DNA of 64,000 nucleotides from Embleya sp049739465. Its GTDB lineage: Bacteria; Actinomycetota; Actinomycetes; Streptomycetales; Streptomycetaceae. The stretch spans positions 434,001 to 498,000 of the forward strand of contig NZ_JBMHHY010000001.1 in the NCBI RefSeq assembly GCF_049739465.1, in the 5' to 3' direction. Under the pieces are notes generated by a model. It was given only the letters and a program-made list of their open reading frames with translations, was not told the origin of the DNA and ran no database searches. The position numbers and the translations under genes are program-made. Of this stretch, positions 25,383 through 34,642 are shown in pieces. Position 1 is the stretch's first letter. The number at the start of each line of letters is the position of its first letter.

Positions 25383-28300
25383 ATGCCTCCTGCCATGCCC
25401 GCAACTCCGGGCCCCCTCTTCTCCGCGCTTCCCGCGGCACAGGGGTTGTACGACCCCCGTAACGAGCACGACGCCTGTGGTGTCGGATTCGTGGCCACGC
25501 TCACCGGCGAGCCCAGCCACGACATCGTCGACCAGGCGCTCACCGTCCTGCGCAACATGGAACACCGCGGCGCCACCGGCGCCGAACCCGACACCGGCGA
25601 CGGCGCGGGCATCCTGATCCAGGTCCCGGACGCCTTCCTGCGCGAGAACGTCGGCTTCGCACTGCCCGAGGCGGGCGGCTACGCCGTCGGCATCGCCTTC
25701 CTGCCCGACGACGACGTGCACGCCGGGCGCGCCAAGTCCTCCATCGAGCGGATCGCCGCCGAGGAGAACCTGCGCGTCCTGGGCTGGCGCGAGGTACCCA
25801 CGACATCGGGTCTGGTCGGCGCCACCGCGCGCGAGACCATGCCGCGCTTCGCCCAACTGTTCGTGGCCGGCGTCGACGACACGGTCAGCGGAATCGCCCT
25901 CGACCGGCTCGCGTTCGCGCTGCGCAAGCGCGCCGAGCGCGAGGTCGAGGTCTACTTCGCGTCGTTGTCCGCGCGCACCCTGGTCTACAAGGGCATGCTC
26001 ACCACCGGGCAACTCGAGCCGTTCTTCCCGGACCTGTCCGACCGACGCCTGGCCTCGGCGATCGGGCTCGTCCACTCCCGGTTCTCCACCAACACGTTCC
26101 CGGCCTGGCCGCTCGCCCACCCGTACCGCTTCATCGCGCACAACGGCGAGATCAACACGGTCAAGGGCAACCGCAACTGGATGGCCGCGCGCGAGTCGAT
26201 GCTCGCCACCGACCTGATCCCCGGCGACCCGAGCCGGCTCTACCCGATCTGTACGCCCGACGCGTCCGACTCGGCGTCCTTCGACGAGGTGCTCGAACTG
26301 CTCCACCTCGGCGGCCGGCCGCTGCCGCACGCCGTGTTGATGATGATCCCCGAGGCGTGGGAGAACCACGCCACGATGGACGCCGCCCGGCGCGCGTTCT
26401 ACAAGTTCCACGCCACCGTGATGGAACCGTGGGACGGCCCCGCCTGTGTCACCTTCACCGACGGCAGCCTGATCGGCGCGGTCCTGGACCGCAACGGCCT
26501 GCGGCCGTCCCGGTATTGGGTCACCGACGACGGCCTCGTGGTGCTCTCCTCCGAGGTCGGCGTCCTGGACATCGACCCCGGGAGGATCGTCCGCAAGGGC
26601 CGGCTGCAGCCCGGCCGGATGTTCCTGGTGGACACCGAGGCCCGGCGGATCGTCGAGGACGACGAGATCAAGGCCGCGCTGGCCGCCGAACACCCCTACC
26701 AGGAATGGCTGCACGCGGGCCTGATCAACCTGGAGGACCTGCCCGAGCGCGAGCACGTCGTACACACCCATGCCTCGGTCTCCCGGCGCCAGCAGACCTT
26801 CGGGTACACAGAGGAGGAACTGCGCGTCATCCTGGCGCCGATGGCCCGGGCCGGCGGCGAACCGCTCGGCTCGATGGGCACGGACAGCCCGATCGCCGCC
26901 CTCTCCGCCAAGCCGCGACTGCTGTTCGACTACTTCGTACAACTGTTCGCCCAGGTCACCAACCCGCCGCTGGACGCGATCCGGGAAGAACTGGTCACCT
27001 CCCTCGGCAGCTTCGTCGGCCCCGAGGGCAACCTGCTCGAGCCCAAGGCCGCGGACTGCCGCAACGTCGTGCTGCCCTTCCCGGTGCTCGACAACGACGA
27101 ACTCGCCAAGCTCATCCACATCAACCTCGACGGCGACCAGCCGGGCCTCAAGGCCGTCACCATCTCCGGGCTCTACCCGGTCGACGGCGGCGGCGCCGCG
27201 CTGGCCAGGCGGCTCGAGGAGATCCGCGCCGAGACCACCGGCGCGATCGCCGACGGCGCCCGCATCGTGGTCCTGTCCGACCGCCATTCGGACGCCGAGC
27301 ACGCGCCGATCCCCTCGCTGCTGCTCACCTCCGCCGTCCACCACCACCTGATCCGGACCAAGACCCGCACCCAGGTCGGGCTGATCGTCGAGGCCGGCGA
27401 CGTGCGCGAGGTGCACCACGTCGCGCTGCTGATCGGCTACGGCGCCGCCGCGGTCAACCCTTACCTGGCCATGGAATCGGTCGAGGACCTGGTCCGGGAC
27501 GGTGTCTTCCTCGGCGACATCGAGCCCGAGCAGGCCATCCGCAACCTGATCAAGGCACTCGGCAAGGGCGTGCTCAAGGTGATGTCCAAGATGGGCATCT
27601 CCACCGTCGCCTCCTACCGCGGCGCCCAGGTCTTCGAAGCCGTCGGCCTGGCCGAGGACTTCGTCGCCGAATACTTCACCGGCACCACCAGCAAGCTCGG
27701 CGGCATCGGCCTCGACATCGTCGCCGAAGAGGTCGCCCGGCGGCACGCCAAGGCATACCCGCCCACCGGGATCGCCCCCTCGCACCGCAGGCTGGAGATC
27801 GGCGGCGAGTACCAGTGGCGGCGCGAGGGCGAACCGCACCTGTTCGACCCCGAGACCGTCTTTCGGCTGCAACACGCCACCCGCACCCGGCGCTACGACA
27901 TCTTCAAGAAGTACACCGAGCGGGTGGACGAACAGTCCAAGCGGCTGATGACGCTGCGCGGCCTGTTCGCCTTCAAGGCCGGCGCGCGAGAGGCCATCTC
28001 GATCGACGAGGTCGAACCCGTCTCGGAGATCGTCAAGCGGTTCTCCACGGGCGCGATGTCCTACGGCTCCATCTCGATGGAGGCACACCAGACGCTCGCC
28101 ATCGCGATGAACCGGCTCGGCGGCAAGTCCAACACCGGCGAGGGCGGCGAGGACCCCGAGCGGCTGTACGACCCCGAGCGGCGCTCGGCGATCAAGCAGG
28201 TCGCCTCCGGGCGCTTCGGCGTCACCAGCGAATACCTGGTCAACGCCGACGACATCCAGATCAAGATGGCCCAGGGCGCCAAGCCCGGCGAGGGCGGCCA

Positions 28301-29945
28301 ACTGCCCGGACACAAGGTCTACCCGTGGGTGGCCCGAACCCGGCACTCCACCCCCGGCGTCGGCCTCATCTCACCGCCGCCGCACCACGACATCTACTCG
28401 ATCGAAGACCTCGCCCAGCTCATCCACGACCTCAAGAACGCCAACCCCGCGGCCCGGGTACACGTCAAGCTGGTCGCCGAGGTCGGCGTCGGCACGGTCG
28501 CGGCGGGCGTCTCCAAGGCGCACGCCGACGTGGTGCTCATCTCCGGCCACGACGGCGGCACCGGCGCCTCGCCGCTCACCTCGCTCAAGCACGCGGGCGG
28601 CCCCTGGGAACTCGGCCTCGCCGAAACCCAGCAGACGCTGCTGCTCAACGGGCTGCGCGAGCGAATCGTGGTGCAGACCGACGGGCAGCTCAAGACCGGG
28701 CGGGACGTGCTGGTCGCGGCCCTGCTCGGCGCCGAGGAATACGGCTTCGCCACCGCGCCGTTGGTGGTCTCCGGCTGCGTGATGATGCGCGTCTGCCACC
28801 TGGACACCTGCCCGGTGGGCGTCGCGACGCAAAACCCCGTACTGCGCGAGCGGTACAACGGCAAGGCCGAACACGTGGTCAACTTCTTCGAGTTCATCGC
28901 CGAAGAGGTACGCGAACTGCTCGCCGAACTCGGCTTCCGCACGCTCGAGGAGGCCGTCGGGCACGCCGAACTCCTGGACACCGGAGCGGCGATCGAACAC
29001 TGGAAGGCCGCCGGGCTCGACCTGGCACCGCTGTTCCACGTACCCGCCCTGGCCGACGGTGCCGCACTGCACCACACCGGCCCGCAGGACCACGGGCTGG
29101 CCAAGGCACTCGACAACCAGCTGATCCAGCTGGCCGCCGATGCGCTGGAGAACGGCGACAAGGTCGTGATCAACCTGCCGGTGCAAAACACCAACCGCAC
29201 CGTCGGCACGATGCTCGGACACCAGGTCACCAAGCGCTACCGGGGCGCCGGGCTGCCCGACGACACCATCGACATCACCCTGACCGGCTCGGCCGGACAG
29301 TCGTTCGGCGCGTTCGTCCCCAAGGGCATCACCCTGCGGCTCGAAGGTGACGGCAACGACTACGTCGGCAAGGGGCTCTCGGGCGGGCGGATCATCGTCC
29401 GCCCGGACCGAGCCGCGACTTTCGCCGCCGAGGACAACATCATCGCCGGCAACGTGATCGGCTACGGCGCCACGAGTGGGGAGATCTACCTGCGCGGCGT
29501 CGTCGGCGAACGCTTCTGCGTGCGCAACTCCGGCGCCACGGCAGTGGTCGAAGGCGTCGGCGACCACGGCTGCGAATACATGACCGGCGGCCGGGCCGTG
29601 GTACTCGGGCCCACCGGACGCAACTTCGCCGCCGGCATGTCGGGCGGCATCGCATACCTGCTCGACGCCGACCCGAACAACATCAACACCGAACTCGTGG
29701 GCGTCGAAAACCTCGACCCCGCCGACCGCGCCGAACTGCACGACGTTGTGCGCCGGCACCACGAGGAGACCGGCTCGGCCGTCGCCGCAGCGCTGCTCTC
29801 CGACTGGGACGCCGCCTCCCGGCGCTTCACCAAGATCCTGCCCACGGACTACAAGGCAGTGCTCGCCGCCAAGGACGCCGCCGAGCGAGCCGGTCTCCCC
29901 GAGACCGAGATCGTCCAGAAGATGATGGAGGCGGTTCATGGCTGA
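25383..29945 (+). CDS. gltB: glutamate synthase (NADPH) large subunit GltB
   Basis: 1520 residues. Makes glutamate from glutamine and 2-oxoglutarate with GltD. Short propeptide, then Cys32 in NEHDACGVGF, the N-terminal nucleophile of the amidotransferase domain after processing. The central and FMN-binding synthase domains contain GAMSYGSIS, GEGGEDPER and GHDGGTGASP. The 3Fe-4S Cys motif is CVMMRVCHLDTC. The C-terminal GXGXG beta-helix spans the last ~250 residues. ATG 25383 follows GGGAGCGCC. The last 8 bases overlap gltD. Confidence 0.97.
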   Translation: MPPAMPATPGPLFSALPAAQGLYDPRNEHDACGVGFVATLTGEPSHDIVDQALTVLRNMEHRGATGAEPDTGDGAGILIQVPDAFLRENVGFALPEAGGYAVGIAFLPDDDVHAGRAKSSIERIAAEENLRVLGWREVPTTSGLVGATARETMPRFAQLFVAGVDDTVSGIALDRLAFALRKRAEREVEVYFASLSARTLVYKGMLTTGQLEPFFPDLSDRRLASAIGLVHSRFSTNTFPAWPLAHPYRFIAHNGEINTVKGNRNWMAARESMLATDLIPGDPSRLYPICTPDASDSASFDEVLELLHLGGRPLPHAVLMMIPEAWENHATMDAARRAFYKFHATVMEPWDGPACVTFTDGSLIGAVLDRNGLRPSRYWVTDDGLVVLSSEVGVLDIDPGRIVRKGRLQPGRMFLVDTEARRIVEDDEIKAALAAEHPYQEWLHAGLINLEDLPEREHVVHTHASVSRRQQTFGYTEEELRVILAPMARAGGEPLGSMGTDSPIAALSAKPRLLFDYFVQLFAQVTNPPLDAIREELVTSLGSFVGPEGNLLEPKAADCRNVVLPFPVLDNDELAKLIHINLDGDQPGLKAVTISGLYPVDGGGAALARRLEEIRAETTGAIADGARIVVLSDRHSDAEHAPIPSLLLTSAVHHHLIRTKTRTQVGLIVEAGDVREVHHVALLIGYGAAAVNPYLAMESVEDLVRDGVFLGDIEPEQAIRNLIKALGKGVLKVMSKMGISTVASYRGAQVFEAVGLAEDFVAEYFTGTTSKLGGIGLDIVAEEVARRHAKAYPPTGIAPSHRRLEIGGEYQWRREGEPHLFDPETVFRLQHATRTRRYDIFKKYTERVDEQSKRLMTLRGLFAFKAGAREAISIDEVEPVSEIVKRFSTGAMSYGSISMEAHQTLAIAMNRLGGKSNTGEGGEDPERLYDPERRSAIKQVASGRFGVTSEYLVNADDIQIKMAQGAKPGEGGQLPGHKVYPWVARTRHSTPGVGLISPPPHHDIYSIEDLAQLIHDLKNANPAARVHVKLVAEVGVGTVAAGVSKAHADVVLISGHDGGTGASPLTSLKHAGGPWELGLAETQQTLLLNGLRERIVVQTDGQLKTGRDVLVAALLGAEEYGFATAPLVVSGCVMMRVCHLDTCPVGVATQNPVLRERYNGKAEHVVNFFEFIAEEVRELLAELGFRTLEEAVGHAELLDTGAAIEHWKAAGLDLAPLFHVPALADGAALHHTGPQDHGLAKALDNQLIQLAADALENGDKVVINLPVQNTNRTVGTMLGHQVTKRYRGAGLPDDTIDITLTGSAGQSFGAFVPKGITLRLEGDGNDYVGKGLSGGRIIVRPDRAATFAAEDNIIAGNVIGYGATSGEIYLRGVVGERFCVRNSGATAVVEGVGDHGCEYMTGGRAVVLGPTGRNFAAGMSGGIAYLLDADPNNINTELVGVENLDPADRAELHDVVRRHHEETGSAVAAALLSDWDAASRRFTKILPTDYKAVLAAKDAAERAGLPETEIVQKMMEAVHG

Positions 29946-31398
29946 CCCGAAGGGCTTCTTGACCACGCCCCAGGAGTTGGGCAAGCGTCGCCCCGTCGAC
30001 GTGCGCATCCGGGACTGGAAGGAGGTGTACGAGGAGCGCACGCTGCTCCCGATCATCACCGAACAGGCCGGCCGCTGCATGGACTGCGGCATCCCGTTCT
30101 GCCACAACGGCTGCCCGCTCGGGAACATCATCCCCGAGTGGAACGACCTGGTCTGGCGCGACGACTGGCAGACCGCGAGCGAACGACTGCACGCGACCAA
30201 CAACTTCCCCGAATTCACCGGTCGGCTGTGCCCGGCGCCCTGCGAGACGGCCTGCGTGCTCGGCATCAACCAGGCACCCGTCACCATCAAGAACGTCGAA
30301 GTCTCGATCATCGACCGGGCCTGGGACGACAACAACGTCGCCCCCCAGCCGCCCGACCGGCTCTCCGGGAAGACCGTCGCGGTGATCGGCTCCGGACCGG
30401 CCGGTCTCGCGGTGGCCCAGCAACTCACCCGGGCCGGACACACGGTCGCCGTGTACGAGCGAGCCGACCGGATCGGCGGACTGCTGCGCTACGGCATCCC
30501 CGAATTCAAGATGGAAAAGCGGCACATCAATCGGCGTATCGAACAAATGCGCGCCGAGGGCACCAAGTTCTACACCGGTATGCAGATCGGCACCGATCTG
30601 GACGCGGCCAAGCTGCGCCGCCGCTACGACTCGGTGGTGATCGCGGCCGGTGCCACCGCCGCGCGTGATCTGCCGATTCCCGGGCGGGAGTTCGGTGGGA
30701 TCCATCAGGCGATGGAATACCTGCCGTTCGCCAACAAGGTGCAGGAGGGCGACCTGGTCGCCTCGCCGATCGACGTGGCCGGGAAGCACGTGGTGATCAT
30801 CGGCGGCGGCGACACCGGCGCGGACTGCCTGGGCACCGCGCACCGCCAGGGCGCGGCCTCGGTCACCCAACTGGAGATCATGCCGCGACCCTCGGAGGAG
30901 CGGCCCGCCGCGCAGCCGTGGCCGACCTACCCGATGACCTACCGGGTCGCCAGCGCGCACGAGGAGGGCGGCGAGCGCGTCTACGCGGTCAACACCCAGG
31001 AGTTCGTCGGCGGGGCGGACGGGCGGGTGCGGGCGCTGAAGCTGGTCGAGGTGGAGTTCAAGGACGGCCGCTTCGCGCCGGTGCCGGGCACCGAGCGGGA
31101 GATCCCGGCGGACTTCGTCTTCCTGGCCATGGGCTTCACCGGGACGGACCGGTCCAACGGGCTGGTCGAGCAGCTCGGCCTCGCCCTGGACGAACGCGGC
31201 AATGTGGCCCGGGACGAGGCGTTCGCGACGAATGTCGACGGCGTGTTCGTGGCCGGGGACGCCGGGCGCGGGCAGTCGCTGATCGTCTGGGCGATCGCCG
31301 AGGGACGCTCGTGCGCGGCCTCGGTGGACGCGTGGCTGACCGGTGGGAGCAACCTGCCGGCGCCGATCCGGCCGACGGATCGGCCGCTCACGGTGTGA
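29938..31398 (+). CDS. gltD: glutamate synthase (NADPH) small subunit GltD
   Basis: 486 residues. The N-terminal domain has Cys motifs RCMDCGIPFCHNGCPLGN and LCPAPCETAC for 4Fe-4S clusters. The FAD-binding Rossmann motif is VIGSGPAGLAVAQQL, the NADPH-binding motif is IIGGGDTGADCLG, and the FAD-closing motif is VFVAGDAGRGQSL. It passes electrons from NADPH to GltB. ATG 29938 lies inside the gltB 3' end (8-base overlap), implying coupled translation. Length is normal. Confidence 0.97.
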   Translation: MADPKGFLTTPQELGKRRPVDVRIRDWKEVYEERTLLPIITEQAGRCMDCGIPFCHNGCPLGNIIPEWNDLVWRDDWQTASERLHATNNFPEFTGRLCPAPCETACVLGINQAPVTIKNVEVSIIDRAWDDNNVAPQPPDRLSGKTVAVIGSGPAGLAVAQQLTRAGHTVAVYERADRIGGLLRYGIPEFKMEKRHINRRIEQMRAEGTKFYTGMQIGTDLDAAKLRRRYDSVVIAAGATAARDLPIPGREFGGIHQAMEYLPFANKVQEGDLVASPIDVAGKHVVIIGGGDTGADCLGTAHRQGAASVTQLEIMPRPSEERPAAQPWPTYPMTYRVASAHEEGGERVYAVNTQEFVGGADGRVRALKLVEVEFKDGRFAPVPGTEREIPADFVFLAMGFTGTDRSNGLVEQLGLALDERGNVARDEAFATNVDGVFVAGDAGRGQSLIVWAIAEGRSCAASVDAWLTGGSNLPAPIRPTDRPLTV

Positions 31399-31454
31399 CG
31401 CGGGGTGACCGGCCGAGCTGAGATTGAATATGTGACGAAAGTCGCGTGAACGAG

Positions 31455-31482
31455 AAAGGGCGCCGCCGTTGCGGCGCCCTTT
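31455..31482 (+). terminator. intrinsic terminator after gltD
   Basis: Perfect 12-bp stem AAAGGGCGCCGC/GCGGCGCCCTTT with loop CGTT. The 3' arm ends in TTT. Confidence 0.9.
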
Positions 31483-31556
31483 CCGCATGCTGGAAAAGCG
31501 CCATATACCGGACGCGGGTACGGCTTACCCGGCGGTAGGAACTAGGCTCTATGACC

Positions 31557-32981
31557 ATGCGTCGAGCCAAAATTGTCTGCACCCTGGGTCCTGCCACCAA
31601 TTCATATGAACAGATCCGCACGCTGGTCGACGCAGGCATGGATGTAGCCCGCTTCAACCTCAGCCACGGCGCCTACGCCGAGCACGAGGAGCGCTATCAC
31701 CGCGTCCGTCGGGCATCCGACGAATCCGGTCGCAGCGTCGGCATCCTCGTCGACCTCCAGGGTCCCAAGATCCGCCTGGAGACCTTCGCCGAGGGCCCCG
31801 TGCTCCTCGAGCGCGGCGACGAGTTCACGATCACGACCGAGGACGTCCCCGGCGACAAGCACGAGGTCGGCACCACCTACAAGGGGCTGACCGCCGACGT
31901 CACCAAGGGCGAGCGGATCCTCATCGACGACGGCCGGGTCACCCTGGAGGTCGTCGACGTCGAGGGCCCGCGCGTGCACACGATCGTCATCGAGGGGGGC
32001 ATGGTCTCCGACCACAAGGGGCTCAACCTGCCCGGCGTGGCCGTGAGTGTGCCCGCGCTGTCCGAGAAGGACATCGAGGACCTCAAGTGGGGTCTCGCCC
32101 TCGGCGCGGACATGATCGCGCTGTCCTTCGTGCGCGCCGCGAGGGACATCGAGGATGTCCACAAGATCATGGACGAGGTCGGTGTCCGGCTGCCGGTGAT
32201 CGCGAAGATCGAGAAGCCGCAGGCGGTGGACAACCTCGAGGAGATCGTCCTCGCCTTCGACGCCATCATGGTCGCCCGCGGCGACCTGGGCGTCGAGATG
32301 CCGCTGGAGGCCGTGCCGATCGTGCAGAAGCGCGCGATCACGCTGGCCCGGGCCAACGCCAAGCCCGTCATCGTCGCCACCCAGATGCTCGAATCGATGA
32401 TCAGCGCCTCGCGCCCCACCCGGGCCGAGGCGTCCGACGTCGCCAACGCCGTCCTGGACGGCGCCGACGCGGTCATGTTGTCGGGCGAGACCTCGGTCGG
32501 GAAGTATCCGATCGAGACCGTAAAGACCATGGCGCGGATCGTGGTCGCGGCCGAGGACTCCACCGCGATGCGGGAGGAGATCCGCAGCCTGGCCGGCCCG
32601 CGTACGCAGGGCGGCGTGATCGCGAAGGCCGCGATCGAGATCGCCGAGCGACTGGACGCCAAGTATCTGGTGGCGTTCACCCAGAGCGGTGACACGGGGC
32701 GCAGGTTGTCCCGGTACCGCTCGATGATCCCGATGCTGGCCTTCACCCCGGAACCCGCGGTGCGCAGCCGGCTGGCGCTCACGTGGGGCCTGGAGACCTT
32801 CCTCGGCCCGCTGTGCAGCCACACCGACGAAATGGTCCGCCAGGTCGACGCGGCCCTGCTGGCCATCGGCCGCTGCAAGAAGGGCGACCTGGTGGTCATC
32901 ACGGCGGGCTCCCCGCCCGGGGTGCCGGGGTCGACCAACCTGATCCGGCTGCACCACATAGGAGATCTGCCGACCGAGTAA
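31557..32981 (+). CDS. pyk: pyruvate kinase
   Basis: 474 residues, PEP + ADP to pyruvate + ATP. Barrel motifs are KIVCTLGPA, FNLSHG, DLQGPKIR, IAKIEKPQAVDN (catalytic Lys), MVARGDLGVE (metal ligands) and the ATQMLESM/RPTRAEASDVANAVLDGADAVMLSGE signature. The C-terminal domain lacks an obvious PEP-utiliser extension. ATG 31557 is preferred to 31551: TAGGCT at 31543 would place transcription near 31555, and Streptomyces Pyk as I recall it starts MRR. The next genes are convergent (minus strand). Confidence 0.95.
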   Translation: MRRAKIVCTLGPATNSYEQIRTLVDAGMDVARFNLSHGAYAEHEERYHRVRRASDESGRSVGILVDLQGPKIRLETFAEGPVLLERGDEFTITTEDVPGDKHEVGTTYKGLTADVTKGERILIDDGRVTLEVVDVEGPRVHTIVIEGGMVSDHKGLNLPGVAVSVPALSEKDIEDLKWGLALGADMIALSFVRAARDIEDVHKIMDEVGVRLPVIAKIEKPQAVDNLEEIVLAFDAIMVARGDLGVEMPLEAVPIVQKRAITLARANAKPVIVATQMLESMISASRPTRAEASDVANAVLDGADAVMLSGETSVGKYPIETVKTMARIVVAAEDSTAMREEIRSLAGPRTQGGVIAKAAIEIAERLDAKYLVAFTQSGDTGRRLSRYRSMIPMLAFTPEPAVRSRLALTWGLETFLGPLCSHTDEMVRQVDAALLAIGRCKKGDLVVITAGSPPGVPGSTNLIRLHHIGDLPTE

Positions 32982-33002
32982 CGCCTGGCGGTAGCGCCGA
33001 TG

Positions 33003-33038
33003 GCCCGTCACCTCCTTCCTTGCGGGGAGGTGGCGGGC
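33003..33038. terminator. hairpin between convergent pyk and HTH-LAGLIDADG gene
   Basis: Stem GCCCG(T/C)CACCTCC / GGAGGTGGCGGGC with one wobble and a ~10-base loop. The 3' end is 3 bases from the stop codon of the minus-strand gene, so it can serve both directions. Confidence 0.7.
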
Positions 33039-33040
33039 TG

Positions 33041-33796
33041 TCAGTATTTGGGGCCGACGTGTTGGTCCATGAGCGCGACGGAGGCGCGGCGGGCGATCGA
33101 GAGGTTGTTGCGGCGGGCGAATTTCCACTCGACACCGAGTTGGTCCAGCGTCGTCGTGAGGATGCGCATGATGTCCATCGACTCGTTGGTGAACAGGTAG
33201 CGCGGGTATTCGTAGCGCTTGCGCTCGCCGGCGACGATCTTGGTGGTCCAGTTGACGTTCCGACATCCGTCGGAGTGGATCAGGCCGCGCACGAGGGCCC
33301 AGGGCTGGGCTCGGACGATGTCCCGTTGCCAGGACTCGAGGGCGATCGGCCGCTCGTGCTTGCGGCCGGGGCCGTGTTGGGGGAACAGGCAGGGCCAGTG
33401 CTTCCAGAGCGACGTGACCATGTGGCAGCCCTGGCGAGGTGCGCGAAAGACGTTGCTTTCGGGGCGAATTGCGCGCATCGCCGCTTCGCATTCGTCCATC
33501 AGGCCGGGCCATGCGTCCGCACAGGCGATCCGGAGGCCGTAGACGCTCCGGGCGTAGCTGCTGAGGCAGCCGTCGCCCAGGTACAGGCCGAGTAGGTAGG
33601 AGTAGTCCCGCGCGGGTTCGGGATCGGTGGGCAATCCGGTACAGCGCACGCAGTCGGTGGGCCGCACCGGATCGATGCGGGCCTGCCACGAGCGCATGGC
33701 GGAGCGCGAGATTCCGGTTTCCTTGCTCACCGAGTTCAGGCTGCGCCCGTCACCGACGAGCCGCAGCGCCACGAGGCGCGTTGTCCTGTCGTACAT
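33041..33796 (-). CDS. HTH + LAGLIDADG homing-endonuclease-like protein (copy A)
   Basis: 251 residues. Residues 1-42 form a helix-turn-helix (SLNSVSKETGISRSAMRSW). A CVRC pair is at 49-52. Two LAGLIDADG-type helices follow about 100 residues apart: SYLLGLYLGDG (66-76) and ALVRGLIHSDG (167-177), each ending in the acidic residue expected to bind metal. The single-chain double-motif layout is that of monomeric homing endonucleases, but no intron or intein is present. The C-terminal half is almost identical to copy B 11 bases upstream. Function could be nuclease, maturase or regulator; undetermined. Confidence 0.75.
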   Translation of the reverse strand: MYDRTTRLVALRLVGDGRSLNSVSKETGISRSAMRSWQARIDPVRPTDCVRCTGLPTDPEPARDYSYLLGLYLGDGCLSSYARSVYGLRIACADAWPGLMDECEAAMRAIRPESNVFRAPRQGCHMVTSLWKHWPCLFPQHGPGRKHERPIALESWQRDIVRAQPWALVRGLIHSDGCRNVNWTTKIVAGERKRYEYPRYLFTNESMDIMRILTTTLDQLGVEWKFARRNNLSIARRASVALMDQHVGPKY

Positions 33797-33807
33797 GCAA
33801 TAGGCCG

Positions 33808-34569
33808 TCAGTATTTGGGGCCGACGTGTTGGTCCATGAGCGCGACGGAGGCGCGGCGGGCCACGGAGAGGAGGTTCCGCCGGGGGAACTTCCACTCGAC
33901 ACCGACTTCGTCCAGCGTCGTTGTGAGGATCCGCATGATGTCCATGGATTCGTTGGCGAAGAGGTAGCGCGGGTATTCGTAGCGCTTGCGCTCGCCGGCG
34001 ACGATCTTGGTGGTCCAGTTGACGTTTCGACAACCGTCGGAGTGGATCAGGTCGCGCGCGAGGGCCCAGGGTTCGGCTCGGACGATGTCCCGTTGCCAGG
34101 ATTCGAGGACGATCGGCCGCTCGTGCTTGCGGCCGGGGCCGTGTTGGGGGAACAGGCAGGGCCAGTGCTTGGAGTACGACTTCACATCCGTGCAACCGGA
34201 CCTCGCTACGAACCCAACGGCCGCACAGGGCAGGAGGATTTGCATCGCCTTCGCTGCTTCGTCGATAAGGCCGGGCCAGTTGTCGCAACACGAGACCGTC
34301 AAAGTGTGTTGGCGAGGCTTGCTGATGATGTGCCCGTCTCCGAGATAGAGGCCCAGCAAGTAGGAGTACGCGCTCGGAGTGATGACGGAGTGCACCCCTT
34401 CACACGTCGGCTGTGGCCGACCACGTACCGTTCCGGGTGCCCGTCGTGTTCCCCGGCGCCAGTGACGCACTGTCCGCACCGAGACCCCGCAAGCGTGGGC
34501 AACGGCTGCGTCGGTCAATCCCTGCTTGTGGAGGCGAAGCGCCAGATCCACAGTCTCTTGTGCGTACAT
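33808..34569 (-). CDS. HTH + LAGLIDADG homing-endonuclease-like protein (copy B)
   Basis: 253 residues. N-terminal helix-turn-helix at about 8-40 (GLTDAAVAHACGVSVRTVRHW), then LAGLIDADG helices YSYLLGLYLGDG (68-79) and ALARDLIHSDG (169-179). From KHWPCLFPQHGPGRKHE to the C-terminal DQHVGPKY it nearly matches copy A, including long stretches of identical DNA and the last 54 bases. The N-terminal 130 residues have diverged. It starts 73 bases downstream of the tRNA gene on the same strand, so both may be co-transcribed with it. ATG 34569 is the first start. Confidence 0.75.
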   Translation of the reverse strand: MYAQETVDLALRLHKQGLTDAAVAHACGVSVRTVRHWRRGTRRAPGTVRGRPQPTCEGVHSVITPSAYSYLLGLYLGDGHIISKPRQHTLTVSCCDNWPGLIDEAAKAMQILLPCAAVGFVARSGCTDVKSYSKHWPCLFPQHGPGRKHERPIVLESWQRDIVRAEPWALARDLIHSDGCRNVNWTTKIVAGERKRYEYPRYLFANESMDIMRILTTTLDEVGVEWKFPRRNLLSVARRASVALMDQHVGPKY

Positions 34570-34642
34570 ACGTACGAGACTCTGTACAACGGTGCGAGAT
34601 CTCAGCCGAACGCGCTCGGTTCACCCGAATGACCGTTCTAGG

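Noticed and set aside
25134..28346. 1070-residue minus-strand open frame
   Set aside because: Lies opposite gltB, whose conserved motifs are unambiguous. No ribosome site or domain is seen.
33041..34569. LAGLIDADG genes as part of an intein or group I intron
   Set aside because: Neither gene interrupts a host gene. pyk and the tRNA are intact, so these are free-standing.
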